DNA of 44,403 nt from a virus. This document shows, piece by piece, positions 17,389 to 25,398 of this stretch. The first letter of the stretch is position 1, and every line of letters begins with the position of its first letter. The notes beneath the pieces were generated by a model. That model saw only the letters and a list, made by a program, of their open reading frames with translations. It ran no database searches and was not told where the DNA came from. Both the position numbers and the translations under genes were made by a program. The DNA is taken from IMG/VR virus record IMGVR_UViG_3300022935_001705, positions 1 to 44,403 of that record; one strand, 5' to 3'.

Positions 17389-18535
17389 TCAAATAGATAA
17401 TGATAGTTTTGATGTAGTATGGGACTTAGGAAGAAGATGTACTTATGCTTGTACATATTGTGGCCCGCATCATAGTAATAAAACAAGCCCAAACACTCCG
17501 TTTGATGTTTTGGTGCACACATTAGACGGTATTGTAGAATATACTGATACGCTAAACAAGTATAGGAAGCAACAAAAGAAAACAACACTCGCTTTCACAG
17601 GAGGCGAACCAACAATAAATCCTGACTTCTTTAGATTTATAGAATACTGTGAAGAAAAATATCCAAAAGTTAAGACAAATATTACAACTAATGGCTGTTA
17701 TACACCAAAAAAATGTCAACAGATTATTGACAATATTGATAGTTGTACTGTGAGCTGGCATGCTGAACAAAGCGAAATTGAAGAACAACTTGTGCGTAAT
17801 AATATTATTGCAATGAAAGAAGCAGATTACAATTTTAGAATAAACTTAATGTTTCATAAAGATTATTTTGATGAATGTATTGCTGTTGCAGATTGGCTTG
17901 ATGAACTGGGTGTTAGATATACTCCAAGAGTGATAGGAGATAGTGGAAATCCAAAAGACGTTGAAGACGGTTCTGCACATATTTACACCGAAGAACAACA
18001 TCAATGGTTTAAAGATTATTGGAGTAGAGGTAAAAAAGAAAAAGTAAACAAAAAAGCCAAGAGTTGCGAAATGGCGCAAAACATAGGACGTCCTTGTTGT
18101 GCAGGCAGAGGCCTTAATCTTTGCATAGATAATAAATGGTCAGAAGGGAGATTTGTACCAGAAAACAACTTTAATGGTTGGAACTGTATGGTAAACTGGG
18201 ACTTCTTGTTTATTAACAGTGAGCTGGATGGTGTCTGGCATCACCAAACATGCCAGGTCAACTTAGATGGCGAAATAGGACCTATAGGAAAAGCAAGCAG
18301 ATTTGATCTTATAAATGAAAAACTAAAAAATACTTTAGAAACAGGTGTAATGCCAGTAATAAAATGTCCAAAATCCTATTGTGGGTGTGGTTTATGTTCG
18401 CCAAAAGCGTTAAATACAAGTGTAGCAGAAGAAATATTTAAAAAGCATACAAAAGATTTAACGCCGTTGTTCCAGCAAGAAGCAAAAGAAGAAAATAAGG
18501 ACAACTCAATCATTCGTATGCTTAAAGCATATTAA
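17372..18535 (+). CDS. Radical SAM protein with extended Cys-rich C-terminus
   Basis: In this 387-residue protein C23-x3-C27-x2-C30 (CTYACTYC) is the radical SAM motif and LAFTGGEPTINPDF the SAM-binding strand. The C-terminal half carries many Cys: GRPCCAGRGLNLC, GWNC, HHQTCQ and finally CPKSYCGCGLC, suggesting one or two auxiliary clusters. WHAEQSE at the middle is shared with the paralogue at 13358. The last residues form a charged tail. It starts in the stop region of the oxygenase gene. Confidence 0.85.
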   Translation: MFNAIDQIDNDSFDVVWDLGRRCTYACTYCGPHHSNKTSPNTPFDVLVHTLDGIVEYTDTLNKYRKQQKKTTLAFTGGEPTINPDFFRFIEYCEEKYPKVKTNITTNGCYTPKKCQQIIDNIDSCTVSWHAEQSEIEEQLVRNNIIAMKEADYNFRINLMFHKDYFDECIAVADWLDELGVRYTPRVIGDSGNPKDVEDGSAHIYTEEQHQWFKDYWSRGKKEKVNKKAKSCEMAQNIGRPCCAGRGLNLCIDNKWSEGRFVPENNFNGWNCMVNWDFLFINSELDGVWHHQTCQVNLDGEIGPIGKASRFDLINEKLKNTLETGVMPVIKCPKSYCGCGLCSPKALNTSVAEEIFKKHTKDLTPLFQQEAKEENKDNSIIRMLKAY

Positions 18536-18544
18536 GGAAAGAAA

Positions 18545-19549
18545 ATGGCCATTATCAGTTTAGAAGCAGCAGAACTACTTAGAAGTTATAAGCAACAACA
18601 TTTAGAAACATTAACAGATTATATTAGGACTAACGCTCCTAGTAGAACAGATAATTTTTATAAATGTATGACTGATATGTCAAAAGTATACGATGCAGTA
18701 ATGGAAAAACTACGTTGGGGCAATGATAAACAAATGCAATTTATTGTTGAGGAGTTTTATAAGTTTGGTGTAAGACAGATACACACTACCGATGTAGAAA
18801 GAGATGTTTATAATATATTAAAGCCATTGATCTTGAAAACTTTGGCCGATCATAACATGTCTTTTGCAGTTGAACAAGCAGTTACAGAATCTTTTACAGT
18901 TTTACTATCACAACTGGACAATGGCCCAGTTTGGACTGATATGGATCCAGTCAAAGCTGCATTTATTGCTCAAAGAGCACAGCGTAACTTTGACTTTAGC
19001 CAAGAAATACCTGAAGAAGATTACAACACTATTCTGCAAGCCTGTGTAAATATGCCAACAAAACAAAATAAATCATTTTATAAAATGATAGTAAGCACAA
19101 ATATTGAGTTTAATCGCCTTGCATATGATCATAGTATTGATCCAGCTAATCCTGACTTTGATAGACCTTTACACAGAAATGGACAAGTTTGGGCACCACT
19201 ATTATTAATATTTGTACCAGAAGATCCAGATTCTATTGACAATCCATTTGGAGATGATTTTTATACTAACTACAATCAAAGTTCTGGTATTGCAGCAGGT
19301 GTAGCAGCACATACAGCGGCTACACTTGGTTATAGAACTGGTTACTGCCAATGTGTGCAATGGAGTGCATTTTTTGATGATGCAGAATCACAGTTTAACG
19401 TACAGAGACCTGTTGTAAATACAGGTTTGATGCTAGGTATAGGTAAACCTAGACAAGATTATTCAAGAGGGTCGATTATTATAGAAGGGCAATACGGTTA
19501 CGAAGTTGATGACAGCGAGGACAAAGTGATCAATATTGAATTTTTATAG
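18545..19549 (+). CDS. Nitroreductase-family flavoprotein with possible N-terminal globin-like domain
   Basis: In this 334-residue protein, residues 144-334 match the nitroreductase layout: RNFDFSQEIPEEDYNTIL, then VNMPTKQNKSFYKMIVST (the FMN-binding P-x2-x-N-x2-x-(W/F) segment), SGIAAGVAAHTAATLGYRTG (dimer helix) and GLMLGIGKPRQD. Residues 1-126 are helical and resemble globin helices E-H: KFGVRQIH80 with a possible proximal His80, LKPLILKTLADH, then a helix ending FTVLLSQL. The first helices are shorter than in ordinary globins, so this half is uncertain. AAGGAAAG precedes the ATG. An FMN-dependent redox step, perhaps delivering electrons to the Fe-S enzymes, is possible. Confidence 0.65.
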   Translation: MAIISLEAAELLRSYKQQHLETLTDYIRTNAPSRTDNFYKCMTDMSKVYDAVMEKLRWGNDKQMQFIVEEFYKFGVRQIHTTDVERDVYNILKPLILKTLADHNMSFAVEQAVTESFTVLLSQLDNGPVWTDMDPVKAAFIAQRAQRNFDFSQEIPEEDYNTILQACVNMPTKQNKSFYKMIVSTNIEFNRLAYDHSIDPANPDFDRPLHRNGQVWAPLLLIFVPEDPDSIDNPFGDDFYTNYNQSSGIAAGVAAHTAATLGYRTGYCQCVQWSAFFDDAESQFNVQRPVVNTGLMLGIGKPRQDYSRGSIIIEGQYGYEVDDSEDKVINIEFL

Positions 19550-19558
19550 GACTTTTAT

Positions 19559-20626
19559 ATGGCATGGTTTGATGTAAGTGAAATCGGCAGAGTACAAATT
19601 GAGTTAACTAACTACTGTAATGCTGCTTGCCCTCAGTGCGATCGATGGGAACAATGGGTAGATTTTAAAAAAGGAAAAAGACCTTCAGATAATCTAAATA
19701 ATAGATATTATACTTTACAAGATATACAAAATATTTTTGGAAGATACGATTGGTCAAACTTAGACTATTTACATTATTGCGGTAATGTAGATGAACCAAC
19801 AACTAATCCAGAAATGATAGAAATCACAGAGTATTTTTTAACTCTAAATAATACAATGAATATTGCTGTTGCTACAAATGGCGGTACACGCAATGAAGAG
19901 TTTTGGCAACGATTAGGAGAAATAAGTGCCGAAACAAACTTATTTGTGCATTTTGGTATAGATGGTTTAGAAGACACAAATCACATATACCGTAGAAATG
20001 TAAAATGGGATATATTAGAAAACAACTTTAGAACATATATAAAGGCAGGCGGCAAAGCAGTATGGCAGTTTATAGTTTTTAGTCACAATAAACATCAACT
20101 TGAAGACGTAAAAAAACGTGCAGACGAAGAAGGATTTATCAGTTTCAATATTATTCAATCAGGACGTTCTGAAGTTGAAACTGTAGAGGATGCTCCAAAA
20201 AAGAAAAAACCCGAAAAAGTAGAAGTTGAAAAAGTTGAAATACCTGAATGGTATGACAAAGGCAAAGGTGACAGTATAAACGGTAAAACTTTTAAAGAGT
20301 TAAGAGATGCAAATATTACACTAGAGTGTGTGCAATGTCCTGCAAGGAAGGACAGCTCAGTTTCGAAGTTTCATAAAACAAAAGGAAATATATATATTAG
20401 CGCAGATGGATATTTAGTTCCTTGCTGTTGGATGGGAAACCTTAGAGAGTTAGAAAAACTTTGGAGCACATATGACTTTTTAAATAGACATGATCACAAT
20501 GTCTTACATCGTCCGATAGCTGATATATTACAGGGTCAAGTTTGGAGTTTTATTGACGAAGAACAGCAAAATATTGATCTCTGTGTTAAAAAATGTAAAG
20601 AGCTTATCGGGGATTCCCATTTATGA
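19559..20626 (+). CDS. Radical SAM/SPASM-like protein, paralogue of the 7241 gene
   Basis: The 355-residue protein has C20-x3-C24-x2-C27 (CNAACPQC) as core motif, YCGNVDEPTTNPE in the GGEP place, and a C-terminal set CVQCPARKDSS, GYLVPCCWMG and LCVKKCKEL. The same architecture, including a charged linker before the C-terminal Cys region and the shared GLxDTNHIYR segment, is found in the first radical SAM gene of the cassette (7241), so the two bracket the central block. Its stop overlaps the next ATG by 4 bases. Confidence 0.85.
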   Translation: MAWFDVSEIGRVQIELTNYCNAACPQCDRWEQWVDFKKGKRPSDNLNNRYYTLQDIQNIFGRYDWSNLDYLHYCGNVDEPTTNPEMIEITEYFLTLNNTMNIAVATNGGTRNEEFWQRLGEISAETNLFVHFGIDGLEDTNHIYRRNVKWDILENNFRTYIKAGGKAVWQFIVFSHNKHQLEDVKKRADEEGFISFNIIQSGRSEVETVEDAPKKKKPEKVEVEKVEIPEWYDKGKGDSINGKTFKELRDANITLECVQCPARKDSSVSKFHKTKGNIYISADGYLVPCCWMGNLRELEKLWSTYDFLNRHDHNVLHRPIADILQGQVWSFIDEEQQNIDLCVKKCKELIGDSHL

Positions 20627-21345
20627 TTGATAATCTAGTTTTAGATAAAAAGTTTAAGAATATAGGTATAAGATTATCAGGTGGTGCTGATAGTAGTATC
20701 TTATACTATGCTATCTGTAAATATTACAAAGACACTGATACAAATATTTTTCCTATCACTATAGCTACAAAACGCAAACCGTGGTATATTGACGGAGCAA
20801 ATCGTGTAATACAAACTGTAGGCGATTTGCTTGGAGTATATCCTACGAAACATTACACTTATTTTGAAGATGATGACACTGTTGATGATTTAGGACAACA
20901 ATATATTGACAGTCAAGATAATCTAATGGACTATGCTATCAGTTGTGAAAACTTAGAAATAATTTATAGTGGATTAACTGTAAATCCACATAATCCTACA
21001 CTAGTAAAGTTTTTAAATGACAATGCTGAAACATTTAAAATAGACATGGATAGAGTACATCATCACAATAATAAAAGAGATATTGCAAGAGACAATCCAT
21101 TTGATTGGGGTCCTGTAGATACAGTGCACGGAGAAGGAAAGGTAATAGCAAACTTTCCTTTTATTGATGGAGATAAAAAAGGAACCTTCAAAGCATATAA
21201 GGATCTTGATATGCTAGATATCTTATACCCTTTAACTTTTAGTTGTGAAGACCCTGATGATTATAAAGATATAGACACAGTAGAACATTGTGGTCATTGT
21301 TTTTTCTGCTTAGAACGTTGGTACGGATTTGGAAGAATAGTATGA
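20623..21345 (+). CDS. QueC-like PP-loop ATPase (1 of 3 in tandem)
   Basis: The 240-residue protein has RLSGGADSSILYY (PP-loop SGGADSS, 19-25), which binds ATP for adenylation. The end has FSCEDPDD followed by HCGHCFFCLERWYGF, the four Cys of the QueC-type zinc site. Known relatives use ATP and ammonia or another nucleophile to convert a carboxylate to an amide or nitrile (QueC), or amidate sugars. No QueD or FolE is present, so preQ0 synthesis is not implied. Followed directly by two paralogues. Confidence 0.7.
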   Translation: MIDNLVLDKKFKNIGIRLSGGADSSILYYAICKYYKDTDTNIFPITIATKRKPWYIDGANRVIQTVGDLLGVYPTKHYTYFEDDDTVDDLGQQYIDSQDNLMDYAISCENLEIIYSGLTVNPHNPTLVKFLNDNAETFKIDMDRVHHHNNKRDIARDNPFDWGPVDTVHGEGKVIANFPFIDGDKKGTFKAYKDLDMLDILYPLTFSCEDPDDYKDIDTVEHCGHCFFCLERWYGFGRIV

Positions 21346-22208
21346 TTGATAATATAAAGTTAGATAAAAAGTTTAAAAACGTAGGAGTAAAGTTATCAGG
21401 AGGTGCAGACAGTAGCATACTTTATTATGCAGTTTGTAAGTATTATGCCGACACTGATACAAAAGTTTTTCCCATTACACTTGCAACTAGTGGTAAACCT
21501 TACTACATTGATTATGCAAAACGTATAATAGAAAAAGTTGAAGAACTAACTGGTAAGTCAGCCGAGAAACATTACACAATATTCAAAGAACACGAAGGCT
21601 TTAGTAACGAGCAAGTTTATATTGAAGGACAAAATGAAATAGTTAAGAAAGCAATAGAAGAACAAAATCTTGAAATCGTATATAGTGGTTTGACTAAAAA
21701 TCCTAAATATTCGATATTCTCAAAGTTCTTACGTGAAAATCAAGAAAGCATGGGTTATGACTATGAAACTATAATGTTCCATCTTAATAAGAGAGATAAA
21801 AGTCGCGACCCTGAAGCATGGTACCAACTAGTCTTTCCTACTATTAAACTTTGGTTTGAATATAGAGTGCATAAAACAAAAAACTTTATATACGACTGGA
21901 ATGCTGAACATAACTATGTATTGTTTAAACTAGGATTAAAGCCTAGGAAACCACATAAAAAGAAATATACACCTTTTGACCCTTTACTACATTTTAATGG
22001 CGTGTATTTTAACAGACCTTTTGCCACAGGAGATAAGAGGGGTGTATTTAAAGCATATGACGATTTAAATATGATGGATATTTTATATCCTTTGACATTT
22101 AGTTGTGAAGATACAACAGAATATAATGGCATCGGTCCTGATCACAAACATTGCGAGCACTGTTTCTTTTGTGCAGAAAGATGGTATGGTTTTAACAGGA
22201 TCATTTAA
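21342..22208 (+). CDS. QueC-like PP-loop ATPase (2 of 3 in tandem)
   Basis: This 288-residue paralogue starts at the ATGA overlap with its neighbour (MIDNIKLDKKFKNVGVKLSG), and carries SGGADSS and the C-terminal SCEDTTE ... HCEHCFFCAERWYGF. A segment of about 45 residues in the middle (around TIKLWFEYRVHKTKNFIYDW) is an insertion relative to the other two copies. The repeated copies suggest specialised rather than redundant roles. Confidence 0.7.
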   Translation: MIDNIKLDKKFKNVGVKLSGGADSSILYYAVCKYYADTDTKVFPITLATSGKPYYIDYAKRIIEKVEELTGKSAEKHYTIFKEHEGFSNEQVYIEGQNEIVKKAIEEQNLEIVYSGLTKNPKYSIFSKFLRENQESMGYDYETIMFHLNKRDKSRDPEAWYQLVFPTIKLWFEYRVHKTKNFIYDWNAEHNYVLFKLGLKPRKPHKKKYTPFDPLLHFNGVYFNRPFATGDKRGVFKAYDDLNMMDILYPLTFSCEDTTEYNGIGPDHKHCEHCFFCAERWYGFNRII

Positions 22209-22945
22209 TGTTTGATAGTTTTTATTCAAATCAAAATTTTAAAAATATTGCAGTAAAGTTTAGTGGAGGAGCAGATAGCACTATTTTGTATTATGCTTGT
22301 TGCTTGGCATATCCAAATGCAAAAATATATCCAATAACTCTACAAACTGATAAAAAGCCTTTTTATGGCCCAGTCACTAGAAGAATCATTAAAAAAGTAA
22401 CAGAGCTTACAGGTAAAGAGCCTGAAGAACATGTTGTAGTGTTTGCAAAACATGATGATTATACAGAAAGACTGGATGCAGCAGTAGAAAAGATCATAAG
22501 AAAAAACAATATAGATATTGTATACAGCGGACTTACAATAAATCCTCCCTTAGATCATATTTCATTTATGGTTATGAAATATCATAAAGAATATAACATC
22601 AATCCTGTTATTGCAATGGAACATATTAAAAATAGAGATGTATCCAGAGATACATTTACAGGAACTGATTCAACAGTTGATACAATCCGAGGCGAAGCTA
22701 ATATTTTACAAAACACTCCATTTTTAGCTGTAGATAAAAAGGATGTTTATTATGCATATAAAAACTTAGAAGTATTAGAAACATTGTGGCCTTTAACAAA
22801 TAGCTGTGCAGCTCATACAAATGAAAACTTTACAGATTTAAATAACTTTAATCATTGTAATCATTGTTTTCCTTGTTTAGAAAGACTTTATGCATTTGGT
22901 CATTTTATTAGAACTTGTGGCGATTTAGAGTTGCCATACGGTTGA
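22208..22945 (+). CDS. QueC-like PP-loop ATPase (3 of 3 in tandem)
   Basis: This is a 245-residue paralogue with KFSGGADSTILYY (PP-loop) and SCAAHTNE ... HCNHCFPCLERLYAFG (zinc Cys set). Its start shares one base with the previous stop (TAATG). It is the most diverged of the three. It ends the first translational block of the cassette, because a new promoter follows. Confidence 0.7.
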   Translation: MFDSFYSNQNFKNIAVKFSGGADSTILYYACCLAYPNAKIYPITLQTDKKPFYGPVTRRIIKKVTELTGKEPEEHVVVFAKHDDYTERLDAAVEKIIRKNNIDIVYSGLTINPPLDHISFMVMKYHKEYNINPVIAMEHIKNRDVSRDTFTGTDSTVDTIRGEANILQNTPFLAVDKKDVYYAYKNLEVLETLWPLTNSCAAHTNENFTDLNNFNHCNHCFPCLERLYAFGHFIRTCGDLELPYG

Positions 22946-22969
22946 CACAAAGTTTAAAGGTGTTATAAT
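22942..22969 (+). promoter_or_regulatory. Second consensus sigma70-type promoter inside the cassette
   Basis: TTGACA (22942-22947) and a perfect TATAAT (22964-22969) are separated by 16 bases, with a TG one base before the -10 (extended -10). The predicted start is about 22976, which is the first base of the next gene's ATG, so this transcript is also expected to be leaderless. Confidence 0.75.
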
Positions 22970-22975
22970 ATTATT

Positions 22976-24097
22976 ATGATTGAAGATTTAAAATGGAGCA
23001 ACTACGATTTTACTAAGATACCTTTTAACGACATTGTCCAAGTCGGACAACGTACTCTTCTTTATAGAGATATCTTTACTGTTAGTTGGCTTCTTGGTAG
23101 GTTTTGCAATTATCGTTGCAGTTATTGTTGGCCCTACGCTCGTAGCGACAGGAAAGATCATAGACCAACAGAACTATGTCTCAAGACAATAGATGAGATA
23201 AAGAGGCAAGCACGTGATAACGGTTTTAACAGTTTCCATTTTAGTTTGTCTGGCGGTGAGCCTACCTTTCATCCAGGATACTTGGACATACTTGGTCATT
23301 TGGCTTCTGATGTCGACAATACTAATTATACTTCCGTACATATGACATCAAACTGCTCTAGACCAATGAGTTGGTTTGAGGATTATGTAGAACGTGTTAA
23401 GCCTTTCCATAGGGCAAGTATTACAGCAAGTTTGCACACAGAACATTTAAATACTACTGACAAGTTACAAGACTTTGCAGACAAGTTGATACTGTGTCAG
23501 GAGCATGATGTACAAGTTACAATCAATATGGTTATGGTTCCAGACTGGTTTGAACGTGATTGGGAAAATGCTTTGTTCTTCCATGAGCAAGGTATCAACG
23601 TCACCCTTAAACCGCAGTCTGACCCTACGGCGTCAAGAATCGTTGAAGGATACAAAGAAGAAGACTTGAAGCGACTTTGGAACGGTATGCCACAACGTGC
23701 ATATACAGAAAGCAAACGCAAATGGGAAGGAAGACCTAAACCTAGTTTTGCTATTCCTACTGGAGTAAATGGAAAAAATGATGCCAGTGTACCGTGGCAT
23801 ATGCAAGTTGAGTTTAAAGATAGTCAAGGCGAAAAATGGTATATGGATCAAGCTGAAAGATTTAATGCTTTCAACTTTAACAAGTTTAAAGGCTGGAATT
23901 GTAATGCTGGCTATCAAGGTATTATTATTCGTGAGCCAGATGGTAGCGTTAAACGTAGTTACAGTTGTCATGATGTTCCTCTTGGTAATATAGAAACAGG
24001 ATTTAAACTATTTGATAAGCCGATGCCTTGTATCACAGAAAGTTGTGTAAGTTCGGCTGATAGCAAGATTCCAAAAAGGAAAGAAAATGTCGTTTGA
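22976..24097 (+). CDS. Radical SAM protein behind its own promoter
   Basis: The 373-residue protein has C44-x3-C48-x2-C51 (CNYRCSYC), HFSLSGGEPTFHPGY as SAM-binding strand, and a C-terminal GWNCNAGYQGIIIREPDGSVKR-type segment with Cys (SYSCHDVPLG, CITESC) that would hold an auxiliary cluster. It resembles the 13358 and 17372 proteins. The region 23000-24000 uses visibly more C/G-ending codons than its neighbours, and it has its own promoter, so it may have joined the operon separately. No Shine-Dalgarno is evident because the mRNA should start at the ATG. Confidence 0.85.
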   Translation: MIEDLKWSNYDFTKIPFNDIVQVGQRTLLYRDIFTVSWLLGRFCNYRCSYCWPYARSDRKDHRPTELCLKTIDEIKRQARDNGFNSFHFSLSGGEPTFHPGYLDILGHLASDVDNTNYTSVHMTSNCSRPMSWFEDYVERVKPFHRASITASLHTEHLNTTDKLQDFADKLILCQEHDVQVTINMVMVPDWFERDWENALFFHEQGINVTLKPQSDPTASRIVEGYKEEDLKRLWNGMPQRAYTESKRKWEGRPKPSFAIPTGVNGKNDASVPWHMQVEFKDSQGEKWYMDQAERFNAFNFNKFKGWNCNAGYQGIIIREPDGSVKRSYSCHDVPLGNIETGFKLFDKPMPCITESCVSSADSKIPKRKENVV

Positions 24098-24719
24098 CTA
24101 TTATAGTATGCTTACCCAGTTTGGAAACTTTTATCCTCTAAACTTGAAAATAAAGTCGCCTAATCAGTTGGTAGATTGGACAGAAGAAAACTTTGAATAT
24201 GTACCATACAATCCTCGTAAAAAAATAGATCGTTGGGGTCTAAGTATTACAAGTTTAAACGGCGGTGTTGACGGAATACCAGATTTAGATAGTTTGTCCG
24301 AATACAATAAAGAAAACGATACAGCTTATAAAGAAGAAGACTTTTGTGTCCATACGCCTGTATATGAGCATCCTGAACTAAAAAAAATATTAAGTCCATT
24401 TGATAACTACTATGTAAGAACTCATTTTTTAAAACTAAATCCAGGAGGATTTTTTCCTCCACATAGAGATTTAAAAAACGATAAGTTTAAATATTTTAGG
24501 TTGATTGTACCATTAAATAACTACAATCCTCCATATTTTAACTTTATACTAGAAGATAAAATGCTGTATTGGGAAGGCGGAAAAGTATACTTTTTTGATT
24601 CAGCTAAAGTACATTATTTGTTTAACTGTTCGAGTAAACCAAGTTATTGGATAGTAATAAATGTAAATACTAATGAACATACTGTTAAAACAGTAATGAA
24701 ACATTTTGAAGCAATATAG
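24087..24719 (+). CDS. 2-oxoglutarate/Fe(II) oxygenase-like protein, AspH/cupin type (3 of 4)
   Basis: In this 210-residue protein GGFFPPHRDLKNDKFKYFR contains H126-R-D128, and KVYFFDSAKVHYLFNCS contains the second His176, the HxD...H iron site of aspartyl/asparaginyl hydroxylase-like oxygenases. The C-terminal anchor Arg is not obvious. It overlaps the radical SAM gene by 11 bases. Confidence 0.55.
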   Translation: MSFDYYSMLTQFGNFYPLNLKIKSPNQLVDWTEENFEYVPYNPRKKIDRWGLSITSLNGGVDGIPDLDSLSEYNKENDTAYKEEDFCVHTPVYEHPELKKILSPFDNYYVRTHFLKLNPGGFFPPHRDLKNDKFKYFRLIVPLNNYNPPYFNFILEDKMLYWEGGKVYFFDSAKVHYLFNCSSKPSYWIVINVNTNEHTVKTVMKHFEAI

Positions 24720-24728
24720 GGGTAAAAA

Positions 24729-25394
24729 ATGTTAAAAGAAAAACTATTAAGACGCCATCAGCTACCTGGTTTTTTAAAACTTCCGGATACATACAAGTTT
24801 GACATTGATAAAATTTTAGAAGTATTCCAAAATAACTTTGACGAACTTAAAAAAGGAACTGGAAGAGATTTTATTGTAAGTCAATGTGATAGAGGATATA
24901 GCACATATAGCGACGGAAACTATAACTTATACAGTGTAACAGAGTTTGATGAATCTTTTGAACCAGAAGATAACGGTGTCATGAAAAACATTGCAGAAGT
25001 TAAAAAAGATCCACGTTGGGATGAAAGAAAATATACTAAAATAGCAGATTGGGCAAAAGGCACATACATTGAAGAGGTACTAAAATCATTCAAAGGACAA
25101 GTATCTAGATGTAATATTCGTGTTATGGATCCAGGAGGAAGTATTAGCGAGCACATGGATTATGATACTACATTTTCTATGCGTTATCATATTCCACTAG
25201 TAACTAATGACAAAAGTTATTTTACTACAAGACAAAAAGGTGCAAAAGAAGTTGAAACTTTTAGAATGGAAGCAGATGGAAGCACCTATTTCTTAAACCA
25301 AGGGTTGCCACACGCCGCATATAATGACGGAGATACACCACGTATTCACTTAATGGTATGTGTAAACGGTCAAGAGGACATTAGAGGTTTGTAA
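24729..25394 (+). CDS. 2-oxoglutarate/Fe(II) oxygenase-like protein, AspH type (4 of 4)
   Basis: In this 221-residue protein DPGGSISEHMDYDTTFSMRYH gives H142-M-D144 with R152 nearby. FLNQGLPHAAYNDGDTPRIHL gives H195 and R205, a complete HxD...H plus Arg set of the aspartyl/asparaginyl beta-hydroxylase family. A Shine-Dalgarno AGGGG lies 6 bases upstream. Directly after another oxygenase, which suggests successive hydroxylations. Confidence 0.65.
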   Translation: MLKEKLLRRHQLPGFLKLPDTYKFDIDKILEVFQNNFDELKKGTGRDFIVSQCDRGYSTYSDGNYNLYSVTEFDESFEPEDNGVMKNIAEVKKDPRWDERKYTKIADWAKGTYIEEVLKSFKGQVSRCNIRVMDPGGSISEHMDYDTTFSMRYHIPLVTNDKSYFTTRQKGAKEVETFRMEADGSTYFLNQGLPHAAYNDGDTPRIHLMVCVNGQEDIRGL

Positions 25395-25398
25395 TAAT

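Noticed and set aside
20623-22945. 7-deazaguanine DNA modification pathway
   Set aside because: QueC-like and QueE-like genes are present, but FolE, QueD and a DpdA-type transglycosylase are not seen here. The three QueC-like copies sit in another cassette, so this remains unproven.
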